64,000 bases of DNA, from the NCBI GenBank assembly GCA_946629635.1, contig CAMOYA010000003.1, positions 1-64,000 of the forward strand, given 5' to 3'. The notes beneath the pieces are model-generated. The model saw only the letters and a list, made by a program, of their open reading frames with translations, did not search any database and was not told where the DNA came from. The DNA is from an uncultured Clostridia bacterium. GTDB lineage: Bacteria; Bacillota; Clostridia; Christensenellales; Aristaeellaceae. Shown here one piece after another: positions 50,162 through 59,445 of the stretch; within the stretch, counting starts at the first letter, position 1, and the number at the start of each line of letters is the position of its first letter. Position numbers and translations under genes: made by a program.

Positions 50162-51354
50162 TCCTCCCGACGCACAGACGGTTCAGACGCCCGGGCAGGC
50201 TCCAGCCCGGTGACCCGCAGTATGCCCTTCCGCAGGAGACGGAAGATCAGCGTGGCCACGATGCCGCAGGAAAGCACCGCCAGCAGGTAGGTGGGCACGT
50301 CCCGGATATAGACCAGGCTGCTGCGCTGATCCAGGAAGTTGTATCCGAAGAGCTCCACAAAGACCCCGTGCGCCAGATAGAAGTCCAGCGATACGGCGCC
50401 GAACCATGCCAGCACCCGATTCCCGATCCGGACTTTCATCATGAGCAGGAAGCAGAACCAGACCACGACGATGCAGATCAGCCACTGGGAACCCGCGCTG
50501 CCCAGGCGATGAATCACCTTCAGCCGATCGCCCCAGTTTTCCCCGTAAAATCCGCCCCAGTGGTTGATCACCAGATCGGAAAGCCGCATTGCGCCGTATA
50601 CGCTCAGCATGCTGGCCGCAAGCCAGAGAATGTAGCCCTTCCTGAAAACCTTCGTCAGCGGTTTTTCAAACCGCCCGAACAGGATTCCCAGCGGGAAAAG
50701 AATCACGCTGTTGTACCACCATTCGCCCCGGATCCACCAGTCGTTCTGATGATCCACACAGGCGCAGCCCACCGTGTACAGCAGCACGCCGATGAATACC
50801 CACAGGATCGCGGTTCCCTCATGCCGGCAGAAGCGGAACGCCAGCCAGAAAATCAGATAGAACAGCGGAATGATGACCAGATACCAGGCATTCATGTTCG
50901 CCATATGCAGACCGGAAAGGTACCAGATCACATCGACGGCCCCCATGGGCTCTCCCATGGCCGCACGAATGATCAGATAGATCACTTCCGACAGATAATA
51001 GGCGATGACCAGCGGCAGAACCCGACGCCGGAGAAAGCCCTTCAGGTATCCCGGCTTCGTCCGGAAGCTTTTGTACAGCCCCAGCCCGCTGCAGAAAAAG
51101 AAGACCGCCACGAGGATAAAGCCCATATCCACAAAAACATCCAGCCCGTGAACGATAAACCGCTTCGGATGCCAGCTGGCGCAGGATTTCTGGGCAATAT
51201 GATGCAGCGCGACACCCAGCGCCGCGATCCCGGTCAGCATCTTCGTCTGCTTCAGGGAGGTATACTCCTCATTCCATTCTCCCCGTCGGTACAGCACCGC
51301 CCCGAAGAAGATCACCGCGCCGAGCAGAAAGTAAAACAGGTCCAGCCAGTCCAT
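50158..51354 (-). CDS. Acyltransferase 3 family membrane protein
   Basis: start MDWLDLFYFLLGAVIFF; multi-TM OafA/acyltransferase-3-like protein. Confidence 0.7.
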   Translation of the reverse strand: MDWLDLFYFLLGAVIFFGAVLYRRGEWNEEYTSLKQTKMLTGIAALGVALHHIAQKSCASWHPKRFIVHGLDVFVDMGFILVAVFFFCSGLGLYKSFRTKPGYLKGFLRRRVLPLVIAYYLSEVIYLIIRAAMGEPMGAVDVIWYLSGLHMANMNAWYLVIIPLFYLIFWLAFRFCRHEGTAILWVFIGVLLYTVGCACVDHQNDWWIRGEWWYNSVILFPLGILFGRFEKPLTKVFRKGYILWLAASMLSVYGAMRLSDLVINHWGGFYGENWGDRLKVIHRLGSAGSQWLICIVVVWFCFLLMMKVRIGNRVLAWFGAVSLDFYLAHGVFVELFGYNFLDQRSSLVYIRDVPTYLLAVLSCGIVATLIFRLLRKGILRVTGLEPARASEPSVRREE

Positions 51355-51392
51355 ATGCAACAGATTCCTTCCGTCCGTTTTCTCCGATTCTG

Positions 51393-51426
51393 AAAAAAGG
51401 CGCCCGCCGGAAAACCGGAGGGCGCC
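51393..51426 (-). terminator. Intrinsic terminator of third sugar ABC operon
   Basis: GGCGCCC..CCGG-AAAA-CCGG..GGGCGCC then U6 on minus strand. Confidence 0.75.
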
Positions 51427-51445
51427 TGATACGCTGTAAAATGGA

Positions 51446-52927
51446 TTATTCCTTGACACCGCCCAGGGCTACGCCGGCGATGATGTACTTGCTGAAGGCG
51501 AAGTACACGATGATCAGCGGCAGCGCCGTCAGGGTCAGGCCCAGATAGATGGAGCCATATTCCGTACGATAGATATCGCCGCGGAGTTCCTGCACCATCA
51601 TGGGCAGGGTCTTCAGATCAGGCTTGGTGAACAGCATCAAAGGCGTCAGGTAGTTGTTCCAGGATCCGATCACGGCCATGATGCCCATGGTTGCCATGGC
51701 GGGAACCATGATCGGCAGGATGATGCTGTTAAAGGTTCTCAGCTCACCGCATCCGTCAATCCGCGCCGCTTCCACCAGGGAGAGCTGCAGGTTGGCCTCC
51801 AGATACTGCCGGAAGAAGAAGACGGTGGATGCCGCCGCAATCGAGGGAATGATCAGCGCCAGCCGGTTGTCCACCCAGCCCAACTGGTACATGAACATGA
51901 AGAAACCGGTACCGGTGACCTGGCCGGGGATCATGATGATCGCCATGACCACCGCGTAGAGGAACTTGTTGCCCTTGAACTGATAGACCTTGAAGCCGTA
52001 GGCCGTCATCGCGGAGAAGTATACGCTCAGGATCGTGGATCCGAACGCGATGATCGCGCTGTTCTTGAAGCCGATGGCCACGTTGAAGTTCTTGGTGGCC
52101 AGCACGTTCCAGTTATAGCCCAGGTACGTGCCCGGAATCAGGCTGACACCCTGCTGAATCGCCTGGCTGGAACGGGTCGCGTTCACAATCATGATCCAGA
52201 AGGGCACGATCGCCAGCAAGCTCAGGAAGGTGCAGAAGACGTAGATCATGCTGCGCTTGGAGTTATGAACGCCCTGAACATGCAGCGCAAAGGCGATCAG
52301 GTTGCCGCACAGAATCATCAGCACCACCGGCGTGTTCAGCGTAGCAGTGCCGTACGGCAGCGCGAACGGGAAGGCCGTCAGCCGGATCACCACATAAGCC
52401 GACAGGATCAGGCTGATCAGATGCAGGAAGGAGGAAACCGTATACAGCACGCTCGCATCCTTGTTCCCTGCCAGCACCACCAGCAGCGCAGCCAGCACCA
52501 TCGTGCCGAGCGCCGCCCAGATGCATCCGTAGTAAACCGGATAATTCCAGTTGTAAATCTTGTACTGATTCACAACCGACATGTCGATCTCCAGCTCGGC
52601 CGGGAGCTGTCCGGGCAGGAAGGAGTATGACAGTCCGGTCTTTTCCCCGGTGTCGGCCGCCGCCTGCTGATCGAGCAGCGCCTGCAGCTTATCCTTTTCC
52701 TTCTGAACCTTGTCCCGCTGCTTCTGGATTTCCGCCTCGGTCTTCTTTCCGCCGTCAATCCAGCGCTGCAGCTGCGTTTCCGCGCTTTCCACCTTGCCCT
52801 GCTGCTTCTCGATGTCCGCATCCATCGCCGCGGAGGAATTGTCGAAGAAGGTCGCCACGGGCAGGAACATACCGATAATCGCGATCGCCATGAAGATCAG
52901 ATAGATTATCTTTCTTGTCTGTTTCAT
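51446..52927 (-). CDS. MalG-type sugar ABC permease with ~210-aa N-terminal TM/coiled-coil extension
   Basis: C-terminal EAARIDGCGELRTFNSIILPIMVPA permease loop; N-terminal DADIEKQQGKVESAETQLQRWIDGGKKTEAEIQKQRDKVQKEKDKLQALLDQQ coiled coil. Confidence 0.88.
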   Translation of the reverse strand: MKQTRKIIYLIFMAIAIIGMFLPVATFFDNSSAAMDADIEKQQGKVESAETQLQRWIDGGKKTEAEIQKQRDKVQKEKDKLQALLDQQAAADTGEKTGLSYSFLPGQLPAELEIDMSVVNQYKIYNWNYPVYYGCIWAALGTMVLAALLVVLAGNKDASVLYTVSSFLHLISLILSAYVVIRLTAFPFALPYGTATLNTPVVLMILCGNLIAFALHVQGVHNSKRSMIYVFCTFLSLLAIVPFWIMIVNATRSSQAIQQGVSLIPGTYLGYNWNVLATKNFNVAIGFKNSAIIAFGSTILSVYFSAMTAYGFKVYQFKGNKFLYAVVMAIIMIPGQVTGTGFFMFMYQLGWVDNRLALIIPSIAAASTVFFFRQYLEANLQLSLVEAARIDGCGELRTFNSIILPIMVPAMATMGIMAVIGSWNNYLTPLMLFTKPDLKTLPMMVQELRGDIYRTEYGSIYLGLTLTALPLIIVYFAFSKYIIAGVALGGVKE

Positions 52928-53904
52928 TTGATCGCCCCCTTCCCTGAAACTTTACCGGGTTTGGGGTCATGGTCATTGAGCACATAGCGGATGACCAGAG
53001 AGCCGGCAATGATGATGACAAACAGCACCACGGAAGCCGCGCTCGCCATGTTGAAATTCCGGGAACCGGTGAAGCCCTGGGTGTAAATGAAGCGGGCGAC
53101 CGTATTGGTGGTCTCGTTCGGGTTGCCCTGGGTCATCATGTGCGGGATATCGAACATGGTCAGACCGCCAACCAGAGAGGTGGTCAGGTTATAAACCAGG
53201 ATGGGCTTGATCAGCGGCAGCGTAATCTTCCAGAAGGTCTGCCGGGAGGTGCAGCCGTCCACCAGCGCCGCCTCGAACAGGCTGGGGTTGATACCGGAAA
53301 TACCCGCGATCATGATGATCATGGTATTGCCGCACCACATCCACCACTGGATGAAGGAGATCAGGCCGCGGCTCCATGCCACGGAGCGGAAGTACTCAAT
53401 CGGCATATTGGCGATACCGGATGTCTGCACAAAGGTGTTCACCGGGCCGATCGGGAACGCGAAGAAGCTCATGAACAGCATACCGATGGTCGCGGCGGTA
53501 ATGATGTTCGGCATGAAGATCGTGGTCTTGTAGAAGCCCTGAAGCTTCAGGTGCAGGCGGCTGTCCGTAAACCAGGAGGCCAGGATCAGTGCCAGGCCCA
53601 GCTGCGGGACGAAGTTGAAGAACCACATGATCATCGTGTTCCCCAGCGAGCCCCAGAATTTGCTGTACACCAGGCTGTTCGGATCAAACAGCTGCCGGAA
53701 GTTCTCGAATCCAATGATGTTGTTGTTCAGAATCTTTTCCCAACCCACAGCATCCGTAATGGATGTCCGGAAGGTAAAGATGATCGGATACAGACCGAAA
53801 ATCAGGAACGTGATAAAGAAGGGAGCGATGAAGATATAACCCCAATGGCTATAGCTGATCGATTTGACCTTCTTTTTCGGCCCAGAGGTTGCCTGCGCTT
53901 GCAT
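52924..53904 (-). CDS. MalF-type sugar ABC permease
   Basis: start MQAQATSGPKKKVKSI; EAALVDGCTSRQTFWKITLPLIKP. Confidence 0.93.
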   Translation of the reverse strand: MQAQATSGPKKKVKSISYSHWGYIFIAPFFITFLIFGLYPIIFTFRTSITDAVGWEKILNNNIIGFENFRQLFDPNSLVYSKFWGSLGNTMIMWFFNFVPQLGLALILASWFTDSRLHLKLQGFYKTTIFMPNIITAATIGMLFMSFFAFPIGPVNTFVQTSGIANMPIEYFRSVAWSRGLISFIQWWMWCGNTMIIMIAGISGINPSLFEAALVDGCTSRQTFWKITLPLIKPILVYNLTTSLVGGLTMFDIPHMMTQGNPNETTNTVARFIYTQGFTGSRNFNMASAASVVLFVIIIAGSLVIRYVLNDHDPKPGKVSGKGAIK

Positions 53905-54019
53905 AAATCCACCCCTTTTTGTGTAATCATTCCCGCGCACCGGCGAGGAATGAGGACTGAGAAGGAATCCTCCGAATCTCCTTCCCACTCCTCATGCCTC
54001 GAACCCTGACGCGGGGAAA

Positions 54020-54062
54020 AGAAGGGGCTGCCTCTGCCTCGTTGGCAAGAGACAGCCCCGAA
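54020..54062 (-). terminator. Intercistronic hairpin between SBP and permease genes
   Basis: GGGGCTGtCTCT-N12-AGAGgCAGCCCC on minus strand followed by TTCTTTTC. Confidence 0.7.
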
Positions 54063-54095
54063 GGTTTGTCTGTTTGCTACAGAACTGTCAAATGA

Positions 54096-55457
54096 TTATT
54101 CAACAGTGATCGTGGTGATCGCAGCAGCGACAGCTTCCTTGAACTCAGTCAGGCAGGTGTCCAGATCCTTCTCGCCCTTGGTGTAGGGAGTGGTGACATA
54201 GTCGTTCCACAGAGAGTTGATGGTGTCGTCATATTCGCTCATCAGAGAACCGTTGGCCAGAGCCGCGGCGGAAGCGAAGATGGCGTAGTGGTCCTGACCG
54301 CCCAGGAAGGGGTTCGGGGTGCCGCCTTCGGCCAGAATCTTGTCAACAGCAGCCTTGCTGCCAACGAAGTCGCCGGAGTCCTTGGCATACTGGGTCAGGA
54401 AGTCATCATCCAGGGTGAAGAACTTGATCAGGTCATGCATAGCAGCCTTCTTGGCATCGTCAGCCTGAGCGGCCTTCGCAGCGTTGATGCCCATCCAGGT
54501 GCCGCCCCAGCTGTAAGCCACGGGGCCATCGGTGATGCGCCAGTCGCCGTAGGTGCCTTCTTCAGTTGCCTTCTTGATGTTCTCTTCACTGTCGGGGTTC
54601 TCAGCATCCCAGCCAGCCACGCAGTTGGGCTTCAGGGTGTAGTGCAGGCCCCAGGTGGGGAGGAAGTAGCACAGGGTGGGCAGCTCGCCGCGCATACCGG
54701 CGAACCAGGGCTCGGACCAGGCGCCGCCCTTGTGGGTCAGGTCATCCTGTTCCATGGTCTTGACCAGTTCTTCGAAGTCGAGCAGTTCGTCGTCGATGAC
54801 CAGTTTGCCATCAACAACCCAGGGCTCGGAGCGCTGATACTGATAAGCATTCCAGATGTCGCCGGAACCGATGATCATCTTCACTTCGCCGTTGGAAGCG
54901 GTCTTCAGTTCTTCAGCGGTCTCCAGGAAGGTATCCCAGTCAGCAACCTTCGCCTGCATTTCTTCGGGGGTCTTGACGCCCAGGTACTTCTCAGCCAGGG
55001 AAGCACGATACATCAGAACGCCAGGGGTGGACTGCCAGGACAGGCCCTTCTGCACGCCGGCAGAGTTCTGACCGATCTGAGCCATCACGGGGAACGCAAC
55101 AGCCAGCTCTTCGTCGGTGAATCCGATGTCCTTCAGATCGCCGGTCCAGTCGGACTCAACATAGTGCTTCACGAAAGCAGCTTCCAGGGTGAAGATGTCG
55201 GGAGCTTCGTCGCTCGTGGCATTGGCACCGAAGGTGTTGTCAACCTTGGTGGTGTAGGCATTGCCATCAGTCGGATAGATCTGGAACTCGATGTCCAGTT
55301 CAGGATGATTGGGCAGATAGTACTTCTCGATCATGCCCTGCAGTTCGTTGGTGAAAGACCAGACGACCAGCTTGATTTTTCCGTCTTCAGCAGTCGCGAA
55401 GCTCATCATGCCGATCGCGAGCGCCAGAGCCAGAACCAGGGAAAGGATCTTCTTCAT
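54096..55457 (-). CDS. Extracellular sugar solute-binding protein
   Basis: signal peptide MKKILSLVLALALAIGMMSFATA; KLVVWSFTNELQGMIEKYYL family 1 SBP. Confidence 0.92.
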   Translation of the reverse strand: MKKILSLVLALALAIGMMSFATAEDGKIKLVVWSFTNELQGMIEKYYLPNHPELDIEFQIYPTDGNAYTTKVDNTFGANATSDEAPDIFTLEAAFVKHYVESDWTGDLKDIGFTDEELAVAFPVMAQIGQNSAGVQKGLSWQSTPGVLMYRASLAEKYLGVKTPEEMQAKVADWDTFLETAEELKTASNGEVKMIIGSGDIWNAYQYQRSEPWVVDGKLVIDDELLDFEELVKTMEQDDLTHKGGAWSEPWFAGMRGELPTLCYFLPTWGLHYTLKPNCVAGWDAENPDSEENIKKATEEGTYGDWRITDGPVAYSWGGTWMGINAAKAAQADDAKKAAMHDLIKFFTLDDDFLTQYAKDSGDFVGSKAAVDKILAEGGTPNPFLGGQDHYAIFASAAALANGSLMSEYDDTINSLWNDYVTTPYTKGEKDLDTCLTEFKEAVAAAITTITVE

Positions 55458-55566
55458 AAGGGTTCCTCCTTTTTTATTTCGCGGCAATGCCGCAATATTC
55501 TCAAACAGCGACGTAACGCTGTTATCGACATCTCTTGAATCCTAATATCTCATTTCCGCGGAACGT

Positions 55567-55595
55567 AGTATACTCCGAAAGGGATCTTTTTGCAA
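55567..55595 (-). promoter_or_regulatory. Promoter of third sugar ABC operon
   Basis: Minus strand TTGCAA-N17-TATACT. Confidence 0.7.
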
Positions 55596-55650
55596 GCACT
55601 ATATGTTGTAATCTTTCGTTTTTTATACCGGATCCAACATGTCGAAAACG

Positions 55651-55667
55651 TTATCGGTTAACGATAA
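55651..55667. promoter_or_regulatory. Inverted repeat, candidate operator
   Basis: TTATCG-GTTAA-CGATAA upstream of the 55457 gene promoter. Confidence 0.4.
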
Positions 55668-55827
55668 TGTCCTTGAAAAACAATATGTTCGGACAAATCG
55701 ATCATCGCTTGCTTTTTTTATGTTTGTCACGAAAAAAAATGCTGCCCTTCAGCAGCATAGTCAGATGTAAGCGTTTTCATGTTTCCCGGCGGACCAACTG
55801 ATCCTGTCCTCTGATCCTTTTCCAGGA

Positions 55828-55971
55828 TCATACCGGATTGTTCCAGGGCTTCCTTTCGGATCGGATGGTCTCCCGGGGATGCGCAACCGCTTCCTCCATG
55901 CAGATCCAGAAATACGCGTCCCACAGCGCTTCCTCCAGCGGATAGGAAGACGGTCCTTCAGAAAGGATCAT
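55828..55971 (-). CDS. Possible 47-aa small ORF overlapping the end of the upstream gene
   Basis: MILSEGPSSYPLEEALWDAYFWICMEEAVAHPRETIRSERKPWNNPV; overlaps the stop of 55958..56896. Confidence 0.35.
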   Translation of the reverse strand: MILSEGPSSYPLEEALWDAYFWICMEEAVAHPRETIRSERKPWNNPV

Positions 55972-56896
55972 CCGGGGACGCGACCAGCTCCGACTGGCCG
56001 ATGCCCAGGATCTCCGCCGTTCTGCGCGCGCTGATCCGGCGGTTGTACTCGTTCTTGATTTCGCAGATCTGCCTGCCCATGAAGACCATCGTGCTCGTCT
56101 GCCCGCCGTCCAGATTGAAGGCCACGGTACAGTTTTTATTCATGAACAGGTCCGCCAGCCCGGCAACGGATGTACCGCTGCTGCGGTTGCTGCGGCCTTC
56201 CACCATGATCGCCCAGTAATGGCCCGGTTCCTCCATCCCGATCCCCGCGCGGGGCTGCCGGGATGTCCCGTATTTTTTCAGGCCTGCCTCATTCCGTTCC
56301 CCGTCCCGGATCATCCACGGGCCGAAGGCCAGCACATCCGATGCGCCCTTTTCCAGATACTCTTCCGGTTTCAGCTCATCGCTCCAGAAGGTTTCCATAT
56401 TCCCGTCCGGAAAAATGGCCAGCGTATCCAGGTTCGGAAATGAGCCTTTGTTCTTCGCGCTCGTTTTGGATGAAATGATCTCCCCTGCCCGGATGATGAT
56501 CCCCACCCGGGATTTCTGCTTCATCCGCAGCTGGGCATAATCGCTGTTGATGGCCAGCACGGTGCGGTTGATCCGGGTAATCTTATAGGGATACTCATCG
56601 CCCTTCCACCGGTTCTCCGGATCCGCCGGAATCATGTGCCAGAGCGTTCCGTCCCGGCTGAACACTTCCGCTTCAAACCAGGTGAGCTTCGGTTTCGCCT
56701 GGCTGTAACGGATGATCTCCACGCGAAGGGTATCGCTGCAATAGCGCCAGACCCCTTCTGCTTCGTTTTCATAGACAAACTCGCCGCTGTCCAGAAACCC
56801 TTCCGCATTCAGTTCCGGAAAATCGCCTTCCGCCATCGCGATTCCCGCCATCATGAGCGCCGCCAGGACCAGGCAGCAGGCGAGCCATCTCTTCAT
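55958..56896 (-). CDS. Secreted phosphodiester glycosidase (NAGPA) family protein
   Basis: VLAFGPWMIRDGERNE; PGHYWAIMVEGRSNRSSGTSVAGLADLFMNKNCTVAFNLDGGQTSTMVFMG; paralog of 48344..49564. Confidence 0.87.
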   Translation of the reverse strand: MKRWLACCLVLAALMMAGIAMAEGDFPELNAEGFLDSGEFVYENEAEGVWRYCSDTLRVEIIRYSQAKPKLTWFEAEVFSRDGTLWHMIPADPENRWKGDEYPYKITRINRTVLAINSDYAQLRMKQKSRVGIIIRAGEIISSKTSAKNKGSFPNLDTLAIFPDGNMETFWSDELKPEEYLEKGASDVLAFGPWMIRDGERNEAGLKKYGTSRQPRAGIGMEEPGHYWAIMVEGRSNRSSGTSVAGLADLFMNKNCTVAFNLDGGQTSTMVFMGRQICEIKNEYNRRISARRTAEILGIGQSELVASPDDPF

Positions 56897-56914
56897 CTTA
56901 TGCTTCTCCTCGGA

Positions 56915-57268
56915 TCAGGGTTTTTTGACGATATGGACGGCAAATCCGCCGACTTCCTGCTTCAGGTATACGGCGTTCAGCGTTCCGTCCGGCTTATACT
57001 TGGCCGTCGTCATATCCATTTCGTATCCGCGAGATTCCAGATCCCTGACTGCCGCCGCACAGTCCGGCGTCGCCACGCCGATATGCCCCAGCCGTCCCTT
57101 GTACGGCGTCTTCATCACTTCCACCGCGCTGCCGGCAAAGTTGGAGCTGTTGCCCTCCTTGACAGGCATCCCGAACATATCCGCAAACAGCTTTGCAATC
57201 TCCAGCGCTTCCTCCGGATTGGCGCCGTTGATTCCCACATGAGCCAGTTCATACTTCACTTCAGACAT
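56915..57268 (-). CDS. VOC (glyoxalase-like) family protein
   Basis: start MSEVKYELAHVGING; single VOC domain, LGHIGVATPD. Confidence 0.8.
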   Translation of the reverse strand: MSEVKYELAHVGINGANPEEALEIAKLFADMFGMPVKEGNSSNFAGSAVEVMKTPYKGRLGHIGVATPDCAAAVRDLESRGYEMDMTTAKYKPDGTLNAVYLKQEVGGFAVHIVKKP

Positions 57269-57346
57269 GAAAAAACCTCCTTCATTCATCATCAGAATGC
57301 GGAAAAACCGCTCCGACTGTGATTATACCCAAATCCTTCGGGCGCT

Positions 57347-57988
57347 TCAACCTTTTCCCGTCCGCTTCGGCGGCACGCGATAGCGCGCCATCCGCTTCCG
57401 GAACACCTCTTCCCGGGCGACCGACCAGCCGAAAAAGCCCATGACATCCCCCAGCTTCTGGTACAGCCCGTGGCTATAGGCAATCAGCCGGGCCCTCTCC
57501 AGGCGGAGCGTACCCTGCTCATCCACCAGATCCTTCCGCACACTGACGGCGATCACATCGCCCAGAAACAGGTCGTGGCTTCCCAGGGGAATCCGCTGCC
57601 GGACCCTGCAGCTGAGGCTGACCGGAACGCCATCCACCGCCGGCGCGATCTCCAGCCCCTCCGCCTTCCGGTACCGCAGGCCCGTCTCCGCCGCCTTATC
57701 CAGATCCCGCCCGCTCCGCACGCCGCAGAAGTCCACCGCGCGGCACATTTTTTCATCCACCAGGTTGACGACGAATTCACCGGAGGCGGCAATCAGCCCG
57801 TGGGAATACCGCTCCGGCCGAAGGCTGACCGAGACAACCGGCGGCTCCGAATTCACGGTGCCCGCCCATGCGGCGGTCACCATGTCTCTTCTTTCCGGAT
57901 CCTCCCGGTCCGCGCAGCTGACCAGCACGACCGGCGTCGGGTTCAGCAGCGTCGCCGGCGGAAAAGGCATATACTCTGCAGATTTCAT
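57347..57988 (-). CDS. Flavin reductase family protein
   Basis: FPPATLLNPTPVVLVSCAD; PPVVSVSLRPERYSHGLIAASGEFVVNLV. Confidence 0.87.
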   Translation of the reverse strand: MKSAEYMPFPPATLLNPTPVVLVSCADREDPERRDMVTAAWAGTVNSEPPVVSVSLRPERYSHGLIAASGEFVVNLVDEKMCRAVDFCGVRSGRDLDKAAETGLRYRKAEGLEIAPAVDGVPVSLSCRVRQRIPLGSHDLFLGDVIAVSVRKDLVDEQGTLRLERARLIAYSHGLYQKLGDVMGFFGWSVAREEVFRKRMARYRVPPKRTGKG

Positions 57989-58048
57989 CTTCTCGCTCTC
58001 CCCGTTTCTGACCGGCCCTCCGGCCTGGCTTCCCGCGCGGCGCATGCG

Positions 58049-58573
58049 TTACGAGTCAAAGACGCGCTGCCCTTCCCCGGTCACCGGCCGTTCCGTTCCC
58101 GGGTATTCAAAGATATCGCTGTTTCCGGCGTTGGCCTCCAGGTAGGACGCGAACTCCCGGGCGTACCATTTGGCCATGGCAAGATTGTGCATCAGGTAAT
58201 GCCCGCAGTTTTCCGGCGCCGTCCCAGGCACCTCGCGTGCATCCTCCACCGCCCGGAAGGCGGCCAGCATCAGACCGTACAGCTCCTGCGGCGCGCGGCT
58301 TCCCTTGAGGATCAGATAAAAGCCCGTCAGGCATCCCATGGGGCCCCAGTAAATGACATCGTCCTTCCAGTCCGGATCATTGCGGAGATACGTGGCGATG
58401 AGATGCTCCAGCGAATGCATCGCGCCCACATCCATCACCGGTTCCCTGTTCGGCCGCTTCAGCCGGATGTCATAGGTGGTCACCGTCTCCGCCCCCAGCG
58501 TATCCGTCCTGCTGGTGTAAATACCGGGGACCATATGCATATGATCCACAGAGAAGCTCTTGATCAATTCCAT
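58049..58573 (-). CDS. luxS: S-ribosylhomocysteine lyase
   Basis: SVDHMHMVPGIYTSR; HSLEHLIATYLRN; MGCLTGFYLIL. Confidence 0.95.
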   Translation of the reverse strand: MELIKSFSVDHMHMVPGIYTSRTDTLGAETVTTYDIRLKRPNREPVMDVGAMHSLEHLIATYLRNDPDWKDDVIYWGPMGCLTGFYLILKGSRAPQELYGLMLAAFRAVEDAREVPGTAPENCGHYLMHNLAMAKWYAREFASYLEANAGNSDIFEYPGTERPVTGEGQRVFDS

Positions 58574-58668
58574 GCTTTTTCCTTTCCGGGCAATGCTTCC
58601 GGGAAGCATCCCCATCCCTTTCGTTTCCCTTTATCCGAAAGACGCCTGAAATGAAGATTCCTGCGTCG

Positions 58669-58697
58669 ATTATACTTCACAAGCCTTTTGCCGTCAA
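58669..58697 (-). promoter_or_regulatory. luxS promoter
   Basis: Minus strand TTGACG-N17-TATAAT. Confidence 0.75.
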
Positions 58698-58820
58698 TTC
58701 GGGGCGCGGCCATGGCCGATTCCGTTTCAGCGAAATAAATCATTTCATGCCACTTGCGGTTTGCGTGCCGGATGGCATATAATAAAAGTATCTCAGCAAT
58801 GGAAGGAAGGTCTTGCTATC

Positions 58821-59393
58821 ATGGATAAGTTTATCGTTGAAACCTCCGCCCGTCACGTGCACGTGACCCAGGAAGATCTGGAAAAGCTGTTCGGCGCCGG
58901 TCATGAGCTGACCGTGAAGAGCTGGCTGTCCCAGCCCGGTCAGTTTGCCAGCGAGGAGCAGGTGGATGTCGTCGGTCCCAAGAACACGCTCAAGCGCGTC
59001 CGGATCCTCGGGCCCGTCCGCCCCGCCACCCAGATCGAGCTTTCCCTGACCGACGCCCGCACCATCGGCGTGACCGCTCCGATCCGGGAATCCGGTGATG
59101 TGGCCGGTTCCGGCGCCTGCAAGCTGGTCGGCCCCGCAGGTGAAATTGAAGTGCCGGAAGGCGTGATCGCCGCCAAGCGTCATATTCACATGACGCCCGC
59201 CGATGCGGAGAAGTATGGCGTCCAGGATAAGGATACCGTCTGCGTGAAGGTGGATACCAACGGCCGCAGCCTGATCTTCGGCGATGTGGTGGTTCGCGTG
59301 AGCGAAAAGTTCTCCCTCGCGATGCACATCGATACGGATGAATCCAATGCCGCCTGCGCGGTCAACGGCACCATGGGTGAGATCATCAAATAA
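58821..59393 (+). CDS. PduL-type phosphate propanoyl/acyltransferase
   Basis: VETSARHVHVTQEDLEKLFG; ILGPVRPATQIELSLTDARTIG; AAKRHIHMTPADAEKYGV. Confidence 0.92.
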   Translation: MDKFIVETSARHVHVTQEDLEKLFGAGHELTVKSWLSQPGQFASEEQVDVVGPKNTLKRVRILGPVRPATQIELSLTDARTIGVTAPIRESGDVAGSGACKLVGPAGEIEVPEGVIAAKRHIHMTPADAEKYGVQDKDTVCVKVDTNGRSLIFGDVVVRVSEKFSLAMHIDTDESNAACAVNGTMGEIIK

Positions 59394-59406
59394 TCAGCGC
59401 TTACAG

Positions 59407-59440
59407 AAACGCTCCGGCATGCAGCATGCCGGAGCGTTTT
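59407..59440. terminator. Bidirectional terminator between pduL-like gene and metK
   Basis: AAACGCTCCGGCATG-CAG-CATGCCGGAGCGTTTT. Confidence 0.85.
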
Positions 59441-59445
59441 GTATC

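Noticed and set aside
55592-55607. NrdR-like box GCACTATATGTTGTAA upstream of the sugar SBP
   Set aside because: About 12/16 match, single site, not near nrd genes; probably chance AT-rich similarity next to the -35.
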